Positions 8,898 to 18,115 of a stretch of DNA of 64,000 nucleotides are shown here, in pieces (the first letter of the stretch is position 1; each line of letters opens with the position of its first letter). The stretch lies in assembly GCF_014764305.1 (NCBI RefSeq), contig NZ_CP061703.1, forward strand, positions 2,771,501 through 2,835,500, given 5' to 3'. The notes under the pieces are model-generated. The model did not search any database. It saw nothing but the letters and a program-made list of their open reading frames with translations, and was not told where the DNA came from. This DNA comes from Mesoflavibacter profundi (GTDB lineage: Bacteria; Bacteroidota; Bacteroidia; Flavobacteriales; Flavobacteriaceae). The position numbers and the translations under genes are program-made.

Positions 8898-10565
8898 TTA
8901 TTTTTTGTTAATTATTTGACCGTTTTCTAATGTAATTACTTTATCTAATTTTGCTAGCCATAATGGGTTTTGACTAACAACAATTAGTGACCAAGGATGT
9001 TCTGGCTGTATTAAAAAGTTTATAATTTTTGAAGCTTCTTCTTGATCAAAATGATCTAAAGGTTCTTTTAAAACCAATAATTTTGGCTTTTTAATTATGC
9101 TTCTTGCTAAAATTATTTTTTTAGATAATGTAAACGAAATTTCTTTTCCTTCTGGTCTTAAAATAGTGTTTAATCCTTGTGGTAATCGCTTTACGTAATC
9201 GCTTAAACCAACGCTTTGGATAGCCCAATCTACATCTGCTTTTGATATAGTTGGATCGTCAAAAGTTATGTTTTGAAGTAAAGTGCCTTCAAAAGGCGAT
9301 TCCTCTACCAATGTTTGTCCTAAATGTGCGCGATAATGATTAAGTTTTAAATTTGATAAGGAATTATTGTTTACGTAAATATTACCTTTTGTAGGTTTTA
9401 TTATACCAGAAATTAAACGTAAAAGACTAGTTTTTCCAGATCCATTTTTACCATTAACTAAAATCTTATCTTGTTGATTTATAGTAAAACTAATATCTTT
9501 TAGTATTGGTGCTTCTTTATCAGGTACTTGATAGGATACATTTTCAAATTCTAGAGTAAATGGAGATGCATTAAAATCTATCGTTTCGCCTTTTTGTGAC
9601 TCTAAATCTTTATCAACCACTTTACCTAATTTTTCAATAGAAGTTAATACATCATAGAATGTTTCTAGACCTAGGATTAATTTTTCTACAGAATTTATGA
9701 CTAAAAGAATAATAATTTCGGCAGCAACAAATTGACCAATATTCATTTGTTGACTTAAAACCAATGCGCCACCAATGACTAATAATCCAGCTGTTACTAA
9801 AACTTTAAACCCAATTAATTGTATAAATTGAATGACTAAAATTTTAAAGTGACTTTCTCTAGCTTGTAAATAATCATTAACTAATTGATCGTTTTTATTT
9901 AATGCTAAACTTGTTTTTCCAGATAATTTAAAGCTAACAATAGACCTTGCTATTTCTTGTATCCAATGAGCAACACGATATTTATGATCAGATTCTTTTA
10001 AGCTTGTACGTAACCCTTTTTCTATAGTAAATTTAAATACAATGTAGATTAGAATCACTAATAAAACACCATAAATAATAAAAAATGGATGATAAAAGGA
10101 TAGTAAAATTAATCCAAATGCAATTTGAAGTATTGCAGCAGGAAAATCTATTAATATTTTTGCTAAACCCTTTTGTACGTTAATGGTATCAAAAAATCTA
10201 TTAGCTAATTCTGGTGGATAAATACCTCTTAATTCACTCATTTTTATTTTAGGAAAGCGGTACGTGAAATCAAAAGATGCTCTAGTAAATATTTTTTGCT
10301 GAATATTTTCTATTATACGTATTTGCATAAGTTGTAAAACACCAACAAAAACAACACCTAAGGTAACTAATACAACAAGAACAATCCACGATGTACTAAC
10401 TTGAGCTGCTTGCAACAAATTAATTATAGCCTGTATACCAAGTGGTAAAGATAGGTTTACTAAACCAGCAAAAATAGCGTAGAAAAAGACTTGCTTTAGG
10501 TCTTTTTTATCTAGTTTTAATAGATTGACAAATCGTTGCCAAGCTGTTAATATTTTTTTACTCAT
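8898..10565 (-). CDS. ABC exporter (membrane domain + degenerate ATPase domain)
   Basis: 555 residues: six-helix exporter membrane domain (about 20-310) fused to a nucleotide-binding domain (about 335-555). Walker A is intact (GKNGSGKTS, 372-380). The rest is altered: the Q-loop Gln position is Val420, the LSGGQ signature reads ISFTL (476-480), Walker B reads LLVLKEP with Lys500 for the conserved Asp (Glu501 kept), the D-loop reads DHFD, and the H-loop His is Gln532 (VVSQNP). The exporter family is clear and the operon supplies its adaptor and TolC, so export is the expected role, but ATP hydrolysis by the usual mechanism is doubtful. No C39 peptidase domain. It overlaps the tetR 3' end by 8 bases. 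Confidence 0.85.
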   Translation of the reverse strand: MSKKILTAWQRFVNLLKLDKKDLKQVFFYAIFAGLVNLSLPLGIQAIINLLQAAQVSTSWIVLVVLVTLGVVFVGVLQLMQIRIIENIQQKIFTRASFDFTYRFPKIKMSELRGIYPPELANRFFDTINVQKGLAKILIDFPAAILQIAFGLILLSFYHPFFIIYGVLLVILIYIVFKFTIEKGLRTSLKESDHKYRVAHWIQEIARSIVSFKLSGKTSLALNKNDQLVNDYLQARESHFKILVIQFIQLIGFKVLVTAGLLVIGGALVLSQQMNIGQFVAAEIIILLVINSVEKLILGLETFYDVLTSIEKLGKVVDKDLESQKGETIDFNASPFTLEFENVSYQVPDKEAPILKDISFTINQQDKILVNGKNGSGKTSLLRLISGIIKPTKGNIYVNNNSLSNLKLNHYRAHLGQTLVEESPFEGTLLQNITFDDPTISKADVDWAIQSVGLSDYVKRLPQGLNTILRPEGKEISFTLSKKIILARSIIKKPKLLVLKEPLDHFDQEEASKIINFLIQPEHPWSLIVVSQNPLWLAKLDKVITLENGQIINKK

Positions 10566-11244
10566 GTATTGAAATGTTTAAAGTTTTAAAAACAATGTCT
10601 TTAAAAAATGAGGTTGGAGCTTCGTTTGGTTGTAATCCAGAAATGGATTTAAAATGATCTTTTATATAATGTTGGTGTAATGCACCTTCAATAATAGTAT
10701 TAGCTAAACAAAATGCATAATTATAGTCTTTATTAGCATTTTCTATTAGATCTTTAAGCCTAACTACGATACGTTTGTATATAGAAAAGTAACCTTCGTT
10801 ATTTTCTTCGTCTACTTTTTTTGTTAAATACGATTTACAATACTCGTGTATTATTATTCGTTTTAACACGACTTCGTTAATGTGTTTGTAATTACAGTCT
10901 TCTATTGTTGTTTTTGTTAATGTATCTATTGCAATGTCTAACTTTTTTACAGGATTTGTAATGTTGTTTATTGCAAATACTAATTGGTATTCTGTCCATG
11001 CCCAATACCAAGAAGACAAGTAAAGAAGTAACATGTGTTTACTTTCAAAATAACGATAAATACTACTTTCATTAGAACCTATTTGTTCGCCCAACTTTTT
11101 AAAAGTGAAAGCATCAAAACCAATAGTATCTATTAAAAGTATACTGTGCTCTACAATACGTTTACCTAAATCTGAAGATTCTGGATCTTTAAGATAGATG
11201 TTTTCGTTAATTGTAATCTTTAAATTTGAAAATAAACTTTGCAT
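10558..11244 (-). CDS. TetR-family transcriptional regulator
   Basis: About 228 residues from the chosen start. The N-terminal helix-turn-helix is evident (IGFDAFTFKKLGEQIGSNESSIYRYFESKHMLL, read in pieces, about residues 42-75). The C-terminal ligand domain is helical and not assignable to a ligand class. The open frame extends to 11280, but a TAnnTTTG promoter box (11263-11270) lies inside that extension, so the start is taken at 11244 (MQSLF); an ATG at 11253 is also possible. It overlaps the ABC exporter gene by 8 bases and very probably autoregulates the exporter operon. Confidence 0.82.
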   Translation of the reverse strand: MQSLFSNLKITINENIYLKDPESSDLGKRIVEHSILLIDTIGFDAFTFKKLGEQIGSNESSIYRYFESKHMLLLYLSSWYWAWTEYQLVFAINNITNPVKKLDIAIDTLTKTTIEDCNYKHINEVVLKRIIIHEYCKSYLTKKVDEENNEGYFSIYKRIVVRLKDLIENANKDYNYAFCLANTIIEGALHQHYIKDHFKSISGLQPNEAPTSFFKDIVFKTLNISIHE

Positions 11245-11262
11245 ACTAAACATGTTTAGATG

Positions 11263-11270
11263 CAAAAATA
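11263..11270 (-). promoter_or_regulatory. -7 promoter box of the tetR-exporter operon
   Basis: TATTTTTG on the minus strand matches TAnnTTTG exactly. Transcription would start near 11257, only a few bases before the ATG at 11253 and 13 before the ATG at 11244. This decides against the longer tetR frame. No -33 TTTG is seen. Confidence 0.55.
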
Positions 11271-11309
11271 ATAGTAACACTATTAACTTTGTGAGTAATT
11301 AACTATACG

Positions 11310-12587
11310 TTAACTATTTTTATCTATTTGAAGATTGTTTATAGTGTGTTTAAAAGTTGAATTATCAGGTAATTCAAAAAGTTCTAATCCAAAATAAGGT
11401 ACAGCTGCTAGAAAGTGATCAAAAAGATCGCTCATTACATATTCGTAATTTTGCCAACGTTTATCTTTACTAAAACAATACACTTCTAAAGGAATACCTT
11501 GTGCTGTTGGTTGTAATTGTCTAGCCATTAAAAACATATTTTCGTTAATGGCAGAATGATTTTCTAAATAGGTTTGAATATATTTTCTAAACACACCAAC
11601 ATTAGTCAGGTTTCTACCGTTAATTAATAGGTTTTTATCTGCGTTATGTGTTGTGTTATGTTGCTCTAATTTTTGTTGCATAGTCACCAAATATTCTTTG
11701 ATTAACTGTATGCTTTTTAAACTTTCTACTTCTTCTTCAGTAAGATATTTAATAGAAGATTGTTTAATTAACATATGTCTTTTAATACGTCTTCCATCAG
11801 AATTAGTCATTCCGCGCCAGTTTTTAAACGAATCTGATATCATCGCATAGGTAGGAATGGTAGTAATTGTATTATCCCAGTTTTGCACTTTTACAGTAGC
11901 TAGATTTATTTCTATCACATCACCATCTGCACCGTATTTTTCAAAAGTAATCCAGTCGCCAATTCTAACCATATCGTTAATGGCTACTTGGATACTAGCT
12001 ACAAAACCTAAAATCGTGTCTTTAAATATTAATAATATAATTGCCGAAATTGTACCAAAACCAGCAATAAAACTACCTAGAGACAATTCTGTAACTACAG
12101 CAATAGCCATTAATAAACCTGCAGTCCAAGCAAAAATCATAAATACCTGTATGTAACTATCTATAGGTTTATCCTTTAATCTTGGTAAGGTTTTAAAATA
12201 GCTTTTTAATGTGTTTAATAAACTTCTAACAATCCAAAGTCCAACAACAATGGCTAATACTGCAAGTATTTTTGAAGCGATTTTGTGCACATATTCAAAG
12301 TCATAAAATACAACAGGAATAGACCAATACGCTAATACTAATGCAGGAATGTGTGCTGTATTTGCTGGTACACGATTAGAAATTAATAAATCGTCAAAAT
12401 TTGATTTGGTAGTAGCAGCAATACGTGCAGATATAAATCTTAAAATAGTTCTTACCAATAAATCTATTATAAATATGAAAATAAAAGCTAGTAAAAAAAG
12501 CACTAGCATATTCATATATTTAGAAGATGTTACTGTAAAATTTAAGTCTCTAAAATAATCGTAAAAAAAGTGTACGTATTTATTCAT
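11310..12587 (-). CDS. Mechanosensitive ion channel, YbdG (miniconductance) type
   Basis: 425 residues with about five transmembrane helices in the first 190 residues (for example LVLFLLAFIFIFIIDLLV near 30 and the pore-lining SFIAGFGTISAIILLIF near 180), then an MscS beta domain. The segment WITFEKYGADGDVIEI, followed by TVKVQNWDNTITTIPTYAM and SFKNWRGM, is characteristic of YbdG/MscM-like channels rather than short MscS. The channel releases solutes on hypo-osmotic shock. Monocistronic on the minus strand; a separate, shorter MscS-type channel is encoded at 44959-45861. Confidence 0.88.
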   Translation of the reverse strand: MNKYVHFFYDYFRDLNFTVTSSKYMNMLVLFLLAFIFIFIIDLLVRTILRFISARIAATTKSNFDDLLISNRVPANTAHIPALVLAYWSIPVVFYDFEYVHKIASKILAVLAIVVGLWIVRSLLNTLKSYFKTLPRLKDKPIDSYIQVFMIFAWTAGLLMAIAVVTELSLGSFIAGFGTISAIILLIFKDTILGFVASIQVAINDMVRIGDWITFEKYGADGDVIEINLATVKVQNWDNTITTIPTYAMISDSFKNWRGMTNSDGRRIKRHMLIKQSSIKYLTEEEVESLKSIQLIKEYLVTMQQKLEQHNTTHNADKNLLINGRNLTNVGVFRKYIQTYLENHSAINENMFLMARQLQPTAQGIPLEVYCFSKDKRWQNYEYVMSDLFDHFLAAVPYFGLELFELPDNSTFKHTINNLQIDKNS

Positions 12588-12659
12588 CTACATATTAATT
12601 ATGCTGCAAAATTAAAGACTTTACAACTAATTTAAGAGGGAAAATTAATTAAAGATTAG

Positions 12660-13247
12660 TTAAATTATAGAAGGTAAATCAGGTAAATTACAAACTTCAC
12701 CAACGTCTAACCCATCTAAAAATACTTGACCAATTCTAACTCTAACCAATCTTAAAGTAGGATATCCAACAGCACTTGTCATTTTTCTTACCTGTTTAAA
12801 TTTTCCTTCCTTTAATGTGATCGAAATCCATGTTGTTGGTCCATGTCTTTCATCTCTAATTTTTTGGGATCGTTGTGGTAGGTTAGGAGTAGACTCTAAA
12901 ATTCTAGCTTTACAAGGTTTTGTGTCGTATTTAATTCCATCAAAACCAATTTTAACTCCAGTTTGTAAATCTTGTATCGCTTTCGCGGAAATTGCGCCAT
13001 CAACCAAAGCATAATATTCTTTTTCTATTCCAGATTGGTTAATGTGATTACTTAATTTTCCATCGGTAGTTAATAGCAATAAACCTTCACTTTTTTTATC
13101 CAATCTACCAATTGGCATCGTACCTTCAGGAAATGTACCAAGCTCTGATAAAAAACGCTTTTTTTGCTCATGTTTGGCATTACTATCAAACTGGCTAAGC
13201 ATTCCGTAAGGCTTATAAATCTTAAAGTGTTGGTGTTTAGTTTTCAT
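12660..13247 (-). CDS. rluE: 23S rRNA pseudouridine synthase, RluE-like
   Basis: 195 residues of the RsuA/RluB-F family without an S4 domain. The catalytic motif is GRLDKKSEGLLLLTTDG with Asp50. The conserved C-terminal core has TWISITLKEGKFKQVRKM and GYPTLRLVRVRIG. RluE isomerises one uridine in 23S rRNA (E. coli numbering U2457); the short form and the preceding RDERHGPTTW segment favour RluE over RluF. Its start overlaps the 3' end of topB by 11 bases, so the two are co-transcribed. A 15-base word shared with topB (12976-12990) encodes SAKAI here. Confidence 0.85.
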   Translation of the reverse strand: MKTKHQHFKIYKPYGMLSQFDSNAKHEQKKRFLSELGTFPEGTMPIGRLDKKSEGLLLLTTDGKLSNHINQSGIEKEYYALVDGAISAKAIQDLQTGVKIGFDGIKYDTKPCKARILESTPNLPQRSQKIRDERHGPTTWISITLKEGKFKQVRKMTSAVGYPTLRLVRVRIGQVFLDGLDVGEVCNLPDLPSII

Positions 13248-15540
13248 TTAATATTTTGAAAACAAGCGCTTTTGTTAATTGCTGTCCTTTTGCTTTTTCT
13301 CTTATTAAATCGTAACTAAATCTAAAATCGCAACCGTTTTTATAGTCACTACAACCGTAAGCTGTTTTTCCTTTTATAATGGTTCCTTTTTTACATTTAG
13401 GACAGATTTTTTCGTCCGATTTTTCATTTATCGCTTTCGCGGAAGTAGTTTGTTTAGGTTCTAATTTTAATTTGAAATTATCATCAAATCGAAGCAAACC
13501 TTCAACAGATTGCTCATTAACTTTAAAGCCTTTTAAATTTACTGTAGATCCTTTACTTAATAAACGTTTATATTGATTTTCTGAAATAGATTTTTCTGCA
13601 TACTTAAAAGGTAACACAAAATCGCAATTCTTACCGTAATCACTGCAACCGTAGGCATTTTTTCCTTTTAATAATTGTCCGTTTTTACATTTAGGGCAAG
13701 CTTTACCTACAATGCCTTTTTTGGAAGTTTTAGTTTTGGTTGTTGCTTTATTACCTGCTTTATTGTTGGTGTAACTTAGTTTAGCTTGTACGTTTTCTGT
13801 ACGTACATCGTAAACCAATTGATCTACCATTTTTTTCATATTATTGATAAAAGCGACAGCACTATATTCGCCTTTTTCAATGTCTTTAAGTTGTTTTTCC
13901 CAAAGTCCTGTCAATTCTGCCGATTTTAATAATTCATTTTGAATTAAATCGATTAACTGAATACCGGTAACCGTTGGTAACACCTGTTTTTTATTACGTT
14001 TGATGTACTTGCGTCTAAACAACGTTTCAATAATGTTGGCTCTAGTCGAAGGTCTTCCAATACCGTTTTCTTTCATTAAATCACGTAACTCATCGTCATC
14101 AACTTGTTTACCTGCAGTTTCCATTGCGCGTAATAAAGATGCTTCGGTAAATTGTTTTGGCGGCTTGGTTTCTTTTTCTAAAAATGAAGGTTCATGCGGA
14201 CCTTTTTCGCCTTTTACAAACGTTGGTAAAATACCGCTTTCTTTGGTTGGAGTATCTTTAGTTTCAAAAACTTCTCGCCAACCTTTTTCAAGAATTTCTT
14301 TACCTGTAGTTTTAAAATTAACGCTTTCTGCCTTACCAATTACAGTTGTGTTAGATACTTTACATTCTGGGTAAAACACCGCAATAAAACGCTTGGTGAT
14401 AATATCATAAACCTGTTGCTGATTATATTGTAAGTTGGTTTGAACTCCTGTAGGAATAATGGCATGGTGATCGGTTACTTTAGCATCGTCAAAAACCTTT
14501 TTAGATTTTTTAATCTTTTTACCCAAAAGTGGCTGAATTAATTGACTGTAATTGGTCAGATTTTTCAGTATTCCTGGTACTTTAGGATAAATATCGTTTG
14601 GAAGATAAGTGGTATCTACACGTGGGTATGTTACCACTTTCATTTCATACAATTTCTGTACAATCTTTAAAGTTTCATCTGCTGAAAAGCCAAATTTTGT
14701 ATTGCAATATACTTGTAAACCTGTTAAATCAAACAGTTTTGGCGCGTATTCATTTCCTTTCTTTTTGGTGATGCTTACAATTTCAAAATCGTGTTCTTTT
14801 ACAATATTGGCAAGCTTTTCGCCATCTTCCATTTTTAGAAAACGTCCTTCTTCGTAACTAAATAAGGTATCGCGATAAAGTGTTTGTAATTCCCAATAGG
14901 GTTGAGGCTTAAAGTTTTCTATCTCTTTCCAACGGTTAACAACCATTGCTAAAGTTGGAGTTTGCACACGACCAATGGATAATACTTGCTTATAACCGCC
15001 ATATTTTACGGTGTATAATCGTGTGGCATTCATCCCTAAAAGCCAATCGCCAATTGCTCTAGAAAATCCTGCATAGTACAAATTATCGTATTTTTTGCTA
15101 GATTCTAGTTTCTCAAAACCTTCTTTTATGGCTTCTGTAGTTAGAGAAGAAATCCAAAGTCGTTTTACTTCGCCTTTATAATTTGCTTGGTCTAAAACCC
15201 AACGTTGTATTAATTCTCCTTCTTGACCGGCATCACCACAATTTATGACAACATCTGCATTTTGAAACAATTGCTTAACAATATTAAACTGTTTTTTGAT
15301 ACCAGAATCGTTAGATACTTTGGTTTCAAACTTATCGGGCAACATGGGTAAGTTGTTTAAATCCCAACTTTTCCAATACGGCTTATAATCGTTAGGTTCT
15401 TTAAGTGTGCAAAGGTGCCCAAAAGTGTACGTTACTGCATAGCCATTACCTTCAAAGTAGCCATCACGCTTGGTTTTGGCGCCTAAGACTTGAGCAATTT
15501 CTCTTGCTACACTTGGTTTTTCGGCAATACAGACTTTCAC
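13237..15540 (-). CDS. topB: DNA topoisomerase III (type IA)
   Basis: 767 residues. The N-terminal TOPRIM domain has E7 (AEKPS) and GDAGQEGE (102-109, a DxGxE form also common in TopB of other phyla). The active-site tyrosine is Y305 in TYPRVDTTYLP. The core ends near residue 600. Two zinc ribbons follow, each with CPKCK...G...AYGCSDY...CDF (about 629-662 and 716-748), which bind single-stranded DNA. The enzyme decatenates DNA and resolves recombination intermediates. The start is GTG at 15540, fixed by the conserved N-terminus MKVCIAEKPS. It overlaps rluE at its 3' end. Confidence 0.93.
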   Translation of the reverse strand: MKVCIAEKPSVAREIAQVLGAKTKRDGYFEGNGYAVTYTFGHLCTLKEPNDYKPYWKSWDLNNLPMLPDKFETKVSNDSGIKKQFNIVKQLFQNADVVINCGDAGQEGELIQRWVLDQANYKGEVKRLWISSLTTEAIKEGFEKLESSKKYDNLYYAGFSRAIGDWLLGMNATRLYTVKYGGYKQVLSIGRVQTPTLAMVVNRWKEIENFKPQPYWELQTLYRDTLFSYEEGRFLKMEDGEKLANIVKEHDFEIVSITKKKGNEYAPKLFDLTGLQVYCNTKFGFSADETLKIVQKLYEMKVVTYPRVDTTYLPNDIYPKVPGILKNLTNYSQLIQPLLGKKIKKSKKVFDDAKVTDHHAIIPTGVQTNLQYNQQQVYDIITKRFIAVFYPECKVSNTTVIGKAESVNFKTTGKEILEKGWREVFETKDTPTKESGILPTFVKGEKGPHEPSFLEKETKPPKQFTEASLLRAMETAGKQVDDDELRDLMKENGIGRPSTRANIIETLFRRKYIKRNKKQVLPTVTGIQLIDLIQNELLKSAELTGLWEKQLKDIEKGEYSAVAFINNMKKMVDQLVYDVRTENVQAKLSYTNNKAGNKATTKTKTSKKGIVGKACPKCKNGQLLKGKNAYGCSDYGKNCDFVLPFKYAEKSISENQYKRLLSKGSTVNLKGFKVNEQSVEGLLRFDDNFKLKLEPKQTTSAKAINEKSDEKICPKCKKGTIIKGKTAYGCSDYKNGCDFRFSYDLIREKAKGQQLTKALVFKILNEN

Positions 15541-15622
15541 TTTTATTAAAATTTTAGTGTTGCAAAATAAATGAAATTGTTAAGTTTTGGAAGTGGTTTT
15601 ATTAGTAGTTATTAACGATTAA

Positions 15623-16435
15623 TTACCACCAAACCATGAAACTTTTTTTAATGTCTCCGTTTAGGAATTTTAACCATAACATTGGCGCGTACTTTTCAGT
15701 ATAAAAAGATTTTAATTTAGATAGTATTTGCTCATAGTTTTGCCAATTTACATGAGTATTCACATCGACTAACCAATCTAACTTTTTAGGGATATAAAAT
15801 TTACAATTATTAAATTTAAGTAAATCTTTAAAATTGAAATAAAACCCATAAATACAATCGTTATTTAGTGTTTTAAGTGTGGTAGTTTCGCCAAAAGGCA
15901 TAAAAATTTGAGCTTTAAAATAGATTTGTTGCTCTATGTTTTTTGACTCTAAATTAAGTGTTTCAAGGTAATGTTTTGTGTATTTAGAATACAATAGAGG
16001 TAATTGTTTCTCTTTAAGTTTTTCTATTTTTTTTATTAAAGTATCTTTTCGATTTGGTCCAATACAATGCTCAATTTCATTATATCCAACAGTAGGATCA
16101 AAAAGGTAAAATTTATATTGAATTTCTAAATGAAACACTTGATTTGCATGACTGTACAAACAATCTATTTCTCCAATAGTTTGTTGTGGCGTATGTTGTA
16201 TTTGTAAATTTTGTGCTAGAATATGGTTGTTTTCTTCTTTTTTTAAAACCTCGATTACAAACTGCTCTACAATTTTACCAAGCCTTTCGTTAGTATTTAT
16301 CGTTGTATTTAGTTTAAAAACAGTCTTAGGATTTAAATTGTAAGGCGACATACCTAAAACCTTTGATGTAAATAAAAATGGTGTATTGATAAAACCACTA
16401 AAATTTGATTGATAATTTTCTATTATTTCTTCCAT
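15623..16435 (-). CDS. DUF1853 family protein (PD-(D/E)xK nuclease-like)
   Basis: 270 residues. The pattern GEID (88-91) followed by HLEIQYKFYL (102-111) gives Asp91, Glu104 and Lys108, the arrangement of a PD-(D/E)xK fold, with helix GPNRKDTLIKKIEKLKEKQL downstream (read in parts) as in DUF1853 proteins. An upstream Glu57 could be the first acidic residue. Nuclease activity is a fold-based inference, and the family's role is not established. Divergent from the SF2 helicase at 16548, separated by 112 bases. Length is usual for the family. Confidence 0.7.
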   Translation of the reverse strand: MEEIIENYQSNFSGFINTPFLFTSKVLGMSPYNLNPKTVFKLNTTINTNERLGKIVEQFVIEVLKKEENNHILAQNLQIQHTPQQTIGEIDCLYSHANQVFHLEIQYKFYLFDPTVGYNEIEHCIGPNRKDTLIKKIEKLKEKQLPLLYSKYTKHYLETLNLESKNIEQQIYFKAQIFMPFGETTTLKTLNNDCIYGFYFNFKDLLKFNNCKFYIPKKLDWLVDVNTHVNWQNYEQILSKLKSFYTEKYAPMLWLKFLNGDIKKSFMVWW

Positions 16436-16501
16436 AATTTACGATAAATGTAATCAATAAAAATTTTTCACAAATTATTCGTCATAAGTCTATTATCGTT
16501 G

Positions 16502-16509
16502 TATTTTTG
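16502..16509 (+). promoter_or_regulatory. -7 promoter box of the helicase pair
   Basis: TATTTTTG matches TAnnTTTG, 39 bases before the ATG at 16548. The -33 position has no TTTG. Confidence 0.5.
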
Positions 16510-16547
16510 CACATCTTAAATTTTCAACAATTACAACTAATTAATTA

Positions 16548-18101
16548 ATGCCAGTCCAAACCCAAGAATTACAAGAACGTACAGAAGGAAAAAGTTTATA
16601 TAGCTACCAGAAAGGTGCAATCGATAAAATTTTCAAGTGTTTTGAGGAAGCACCAGATGATTATCATTTGCTTTACCAATTACCAACTGGTGGAGGAAAA
16701 ACTGTAATATTTTCTGAAATTGTTAGACAATACTTAAAAACTAGAAAAAAACAAGTTTTAGTGATGACGCATCGTATAGAGCTTTGTAAACAGACCTCTA
16801 ATATGTTATCCGAATTTGGTGTATCTAACAAAGTTATAGATAGTAAAGCAGATTTAAGTGATCAAGGCGATTATAATTGCTTTGTTGCAATGGTTGAAAC
16901 TTTAAACAACCGTTTAAATGATGATAAACTTGACATATCTGATATTGGTTTAGTTATTATAGATGAAGCGCATTATAATAGTTTTACTAAATTATTTAAG
17001 TTTTTTGAAAACTCGTTTATTCTTGGTGTAACAGCAACACCTTTAAGTAGTAATATTAACCTTCCTATGAAGGATAATTATAACGAATTAATTGTTGGAG
17101 AAACCATACAATCTTTAATAGATAACGAGTTTTTAGCGCGTGCAGACATTTATAGTTATAATGTAGGATTAACGTCTTTAGTTGTTGGAGCTAACGGTGA
17201 TTATACAGTAAAATCTTCTGAAGATTTATATACAAACACAGACATGTTAACCAAACTTTTACAATCTTATGAAGAGCGTTGTAAAGGCAAAAAAACATTA
17301 ATCTTTAATAACGGAATTAACACTTCTTTGCATGTTTACGACACATTTAGACGTGCTGGATACAAAATAGCACATTTAGATAACAACAATTCTAAAAAAG
17401 AAAGAAAAGCAATACTTAAGTGGTTTAAAGAAACTCCAGATGCAATATTAACATCTGTAAGTATCTTAACTACTGGATTTGATGAGCCAACTGTAGATTG
17501 TATTGTATTAAACAGAGCAACAAAATCTTTAACGTTATACTACCAGATGATTGGTCGTGGATCACGTATTTTAGAGAATAAAAGTAAATTTACGGTTGTA
17601 GATTTAGGTAACAATTTACATCGTTTTGGTGCATGGGGCGCAGACCTAGATTGGCATAAAATATTTAGATCGCCAAATTATTATTTAGACGGAATTTTAA
17701 GTGATGAAGAACTTGAAAACAACTTTAAATATGAAATGCCAGCAGATTTACGTGAGCAGTTTAAAAACTCAGAGCATGTATATTTTGACATTAAAAAGAC
17801 TTATATAAATTCAATTAGGGCAGGAGAAAGCTCTAAAGTAGTATTAGAAAGATCGATTGCGCAACACGCACATATTTGTGTAGAAAACAGTGAAGATATG
17901 TGGGACGCATTAGCGTTAGCAAAACTTTTAGGAGACGATATAGATTACCGTATTGGTAGATATACAAAATGTATTAGTAAAAGTACACATAACTTTGTAG
18001 ATTGGTTAAAAGACGATTATAGGAAAAAATTGAACGCAAAAATTAGATCTGATTTTGACGAGATTTTTGAAGACATTAATGGATATCCTCCAGAAGAATA
18101 A
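16548..18101 (+). CDS. SF2 DEAD/DEAH-box helicase (SSL2/RadD-like)
   Basis: 517 residues. Walker A LPTGGGKTV (45-53), motif Ia MTHRIEL, motif II DEAH (in VIIDEAHYNSF, about 138), motif III TATP, motif V SILTTGFDEP and motif VI QMIGRGSR are all present. This places it with the RadD/SSL2/Hef-like branch of superfamily 2. The C-terminal 150 residues match no domain I recognise and lack zinc-finger cysteines. The substrate is unknown; nucleic-acid remodelling in repair or RNA metabolism is possible. Only 14 bases separate it from the next helicase, and both share one terminator, so they form an operon. Confidence 0.82.
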   Translation: MPVQTQELQERTEGKSLYSYQKGAIDKIFKCFEEAPDDYHLLYQLPTGGGKTVIFSEIVRQYLKTRKKQVLVMTHRIELCKQTSNMLSEFGVSNKVIDSKADLSDQGDYNCFVAMVETLNNRLNDDKLDISDIGLVIIDEAHYNSFTKLFKFFENSFILGVTATPLSSNINLPMKDNYNELIVGETIQSLIDNEFLARADIYSYNVGLTSLVVGANGDYTVKSSEDLYTNTDMLTKLLQSYEERCKGKKTLIFNNGINTSLHVYDTFRRAGYKIAHLDNNNSKKERKAILKWFKETPDAILTSVSILTTGFDEPTVDCIVLNRATKSLTLYYQMIGRGSRILENKSKFTVVDLGNNLHRFGAWGADLDWHKIFRSPNYYLDGILSDEELENNFKYEMPADLREQFKNSEHVYFDIKKTYINSIRAGESSKVVLERSIAQHAHICVENSEDMWDALALAKLLGDDIDYRIGRYTKCISKSTHNFVDWLKDDYRKKLNAKIRSDFDEIFEDINGYPPEE

Positions 18102-18115
18102 AAACATTAGTTAAA

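Noticed and set aside
11245-11280. N-terminal extension of the TetR regulator (MLLLFLHLNMFS)
   Set aside because: It contains the TATTTTTG promoter box; the conserved family N-terminus starts at 11244 or 11253.
13335-13715. Repeated CPKCK...GCSDY segments in topB as a possible tandem duplication artefact
   Set aside because: Two to three C-terminal zinc ribbons are normal for topoisomerase III.
14000-14374. 124-codon plus-strand frame opposite topB
   Set aside because: Antisense shadow inside the conserved topoisomerase; Ser/Leu-rich composition typical of reverse-strand reading.
15214-15235. TOPRIM DxGxE (missing second Asp) as a defect in topB
   Set aside because: DAGREGE-type TOPRIM motifs are common in functional TopB of several phyla.
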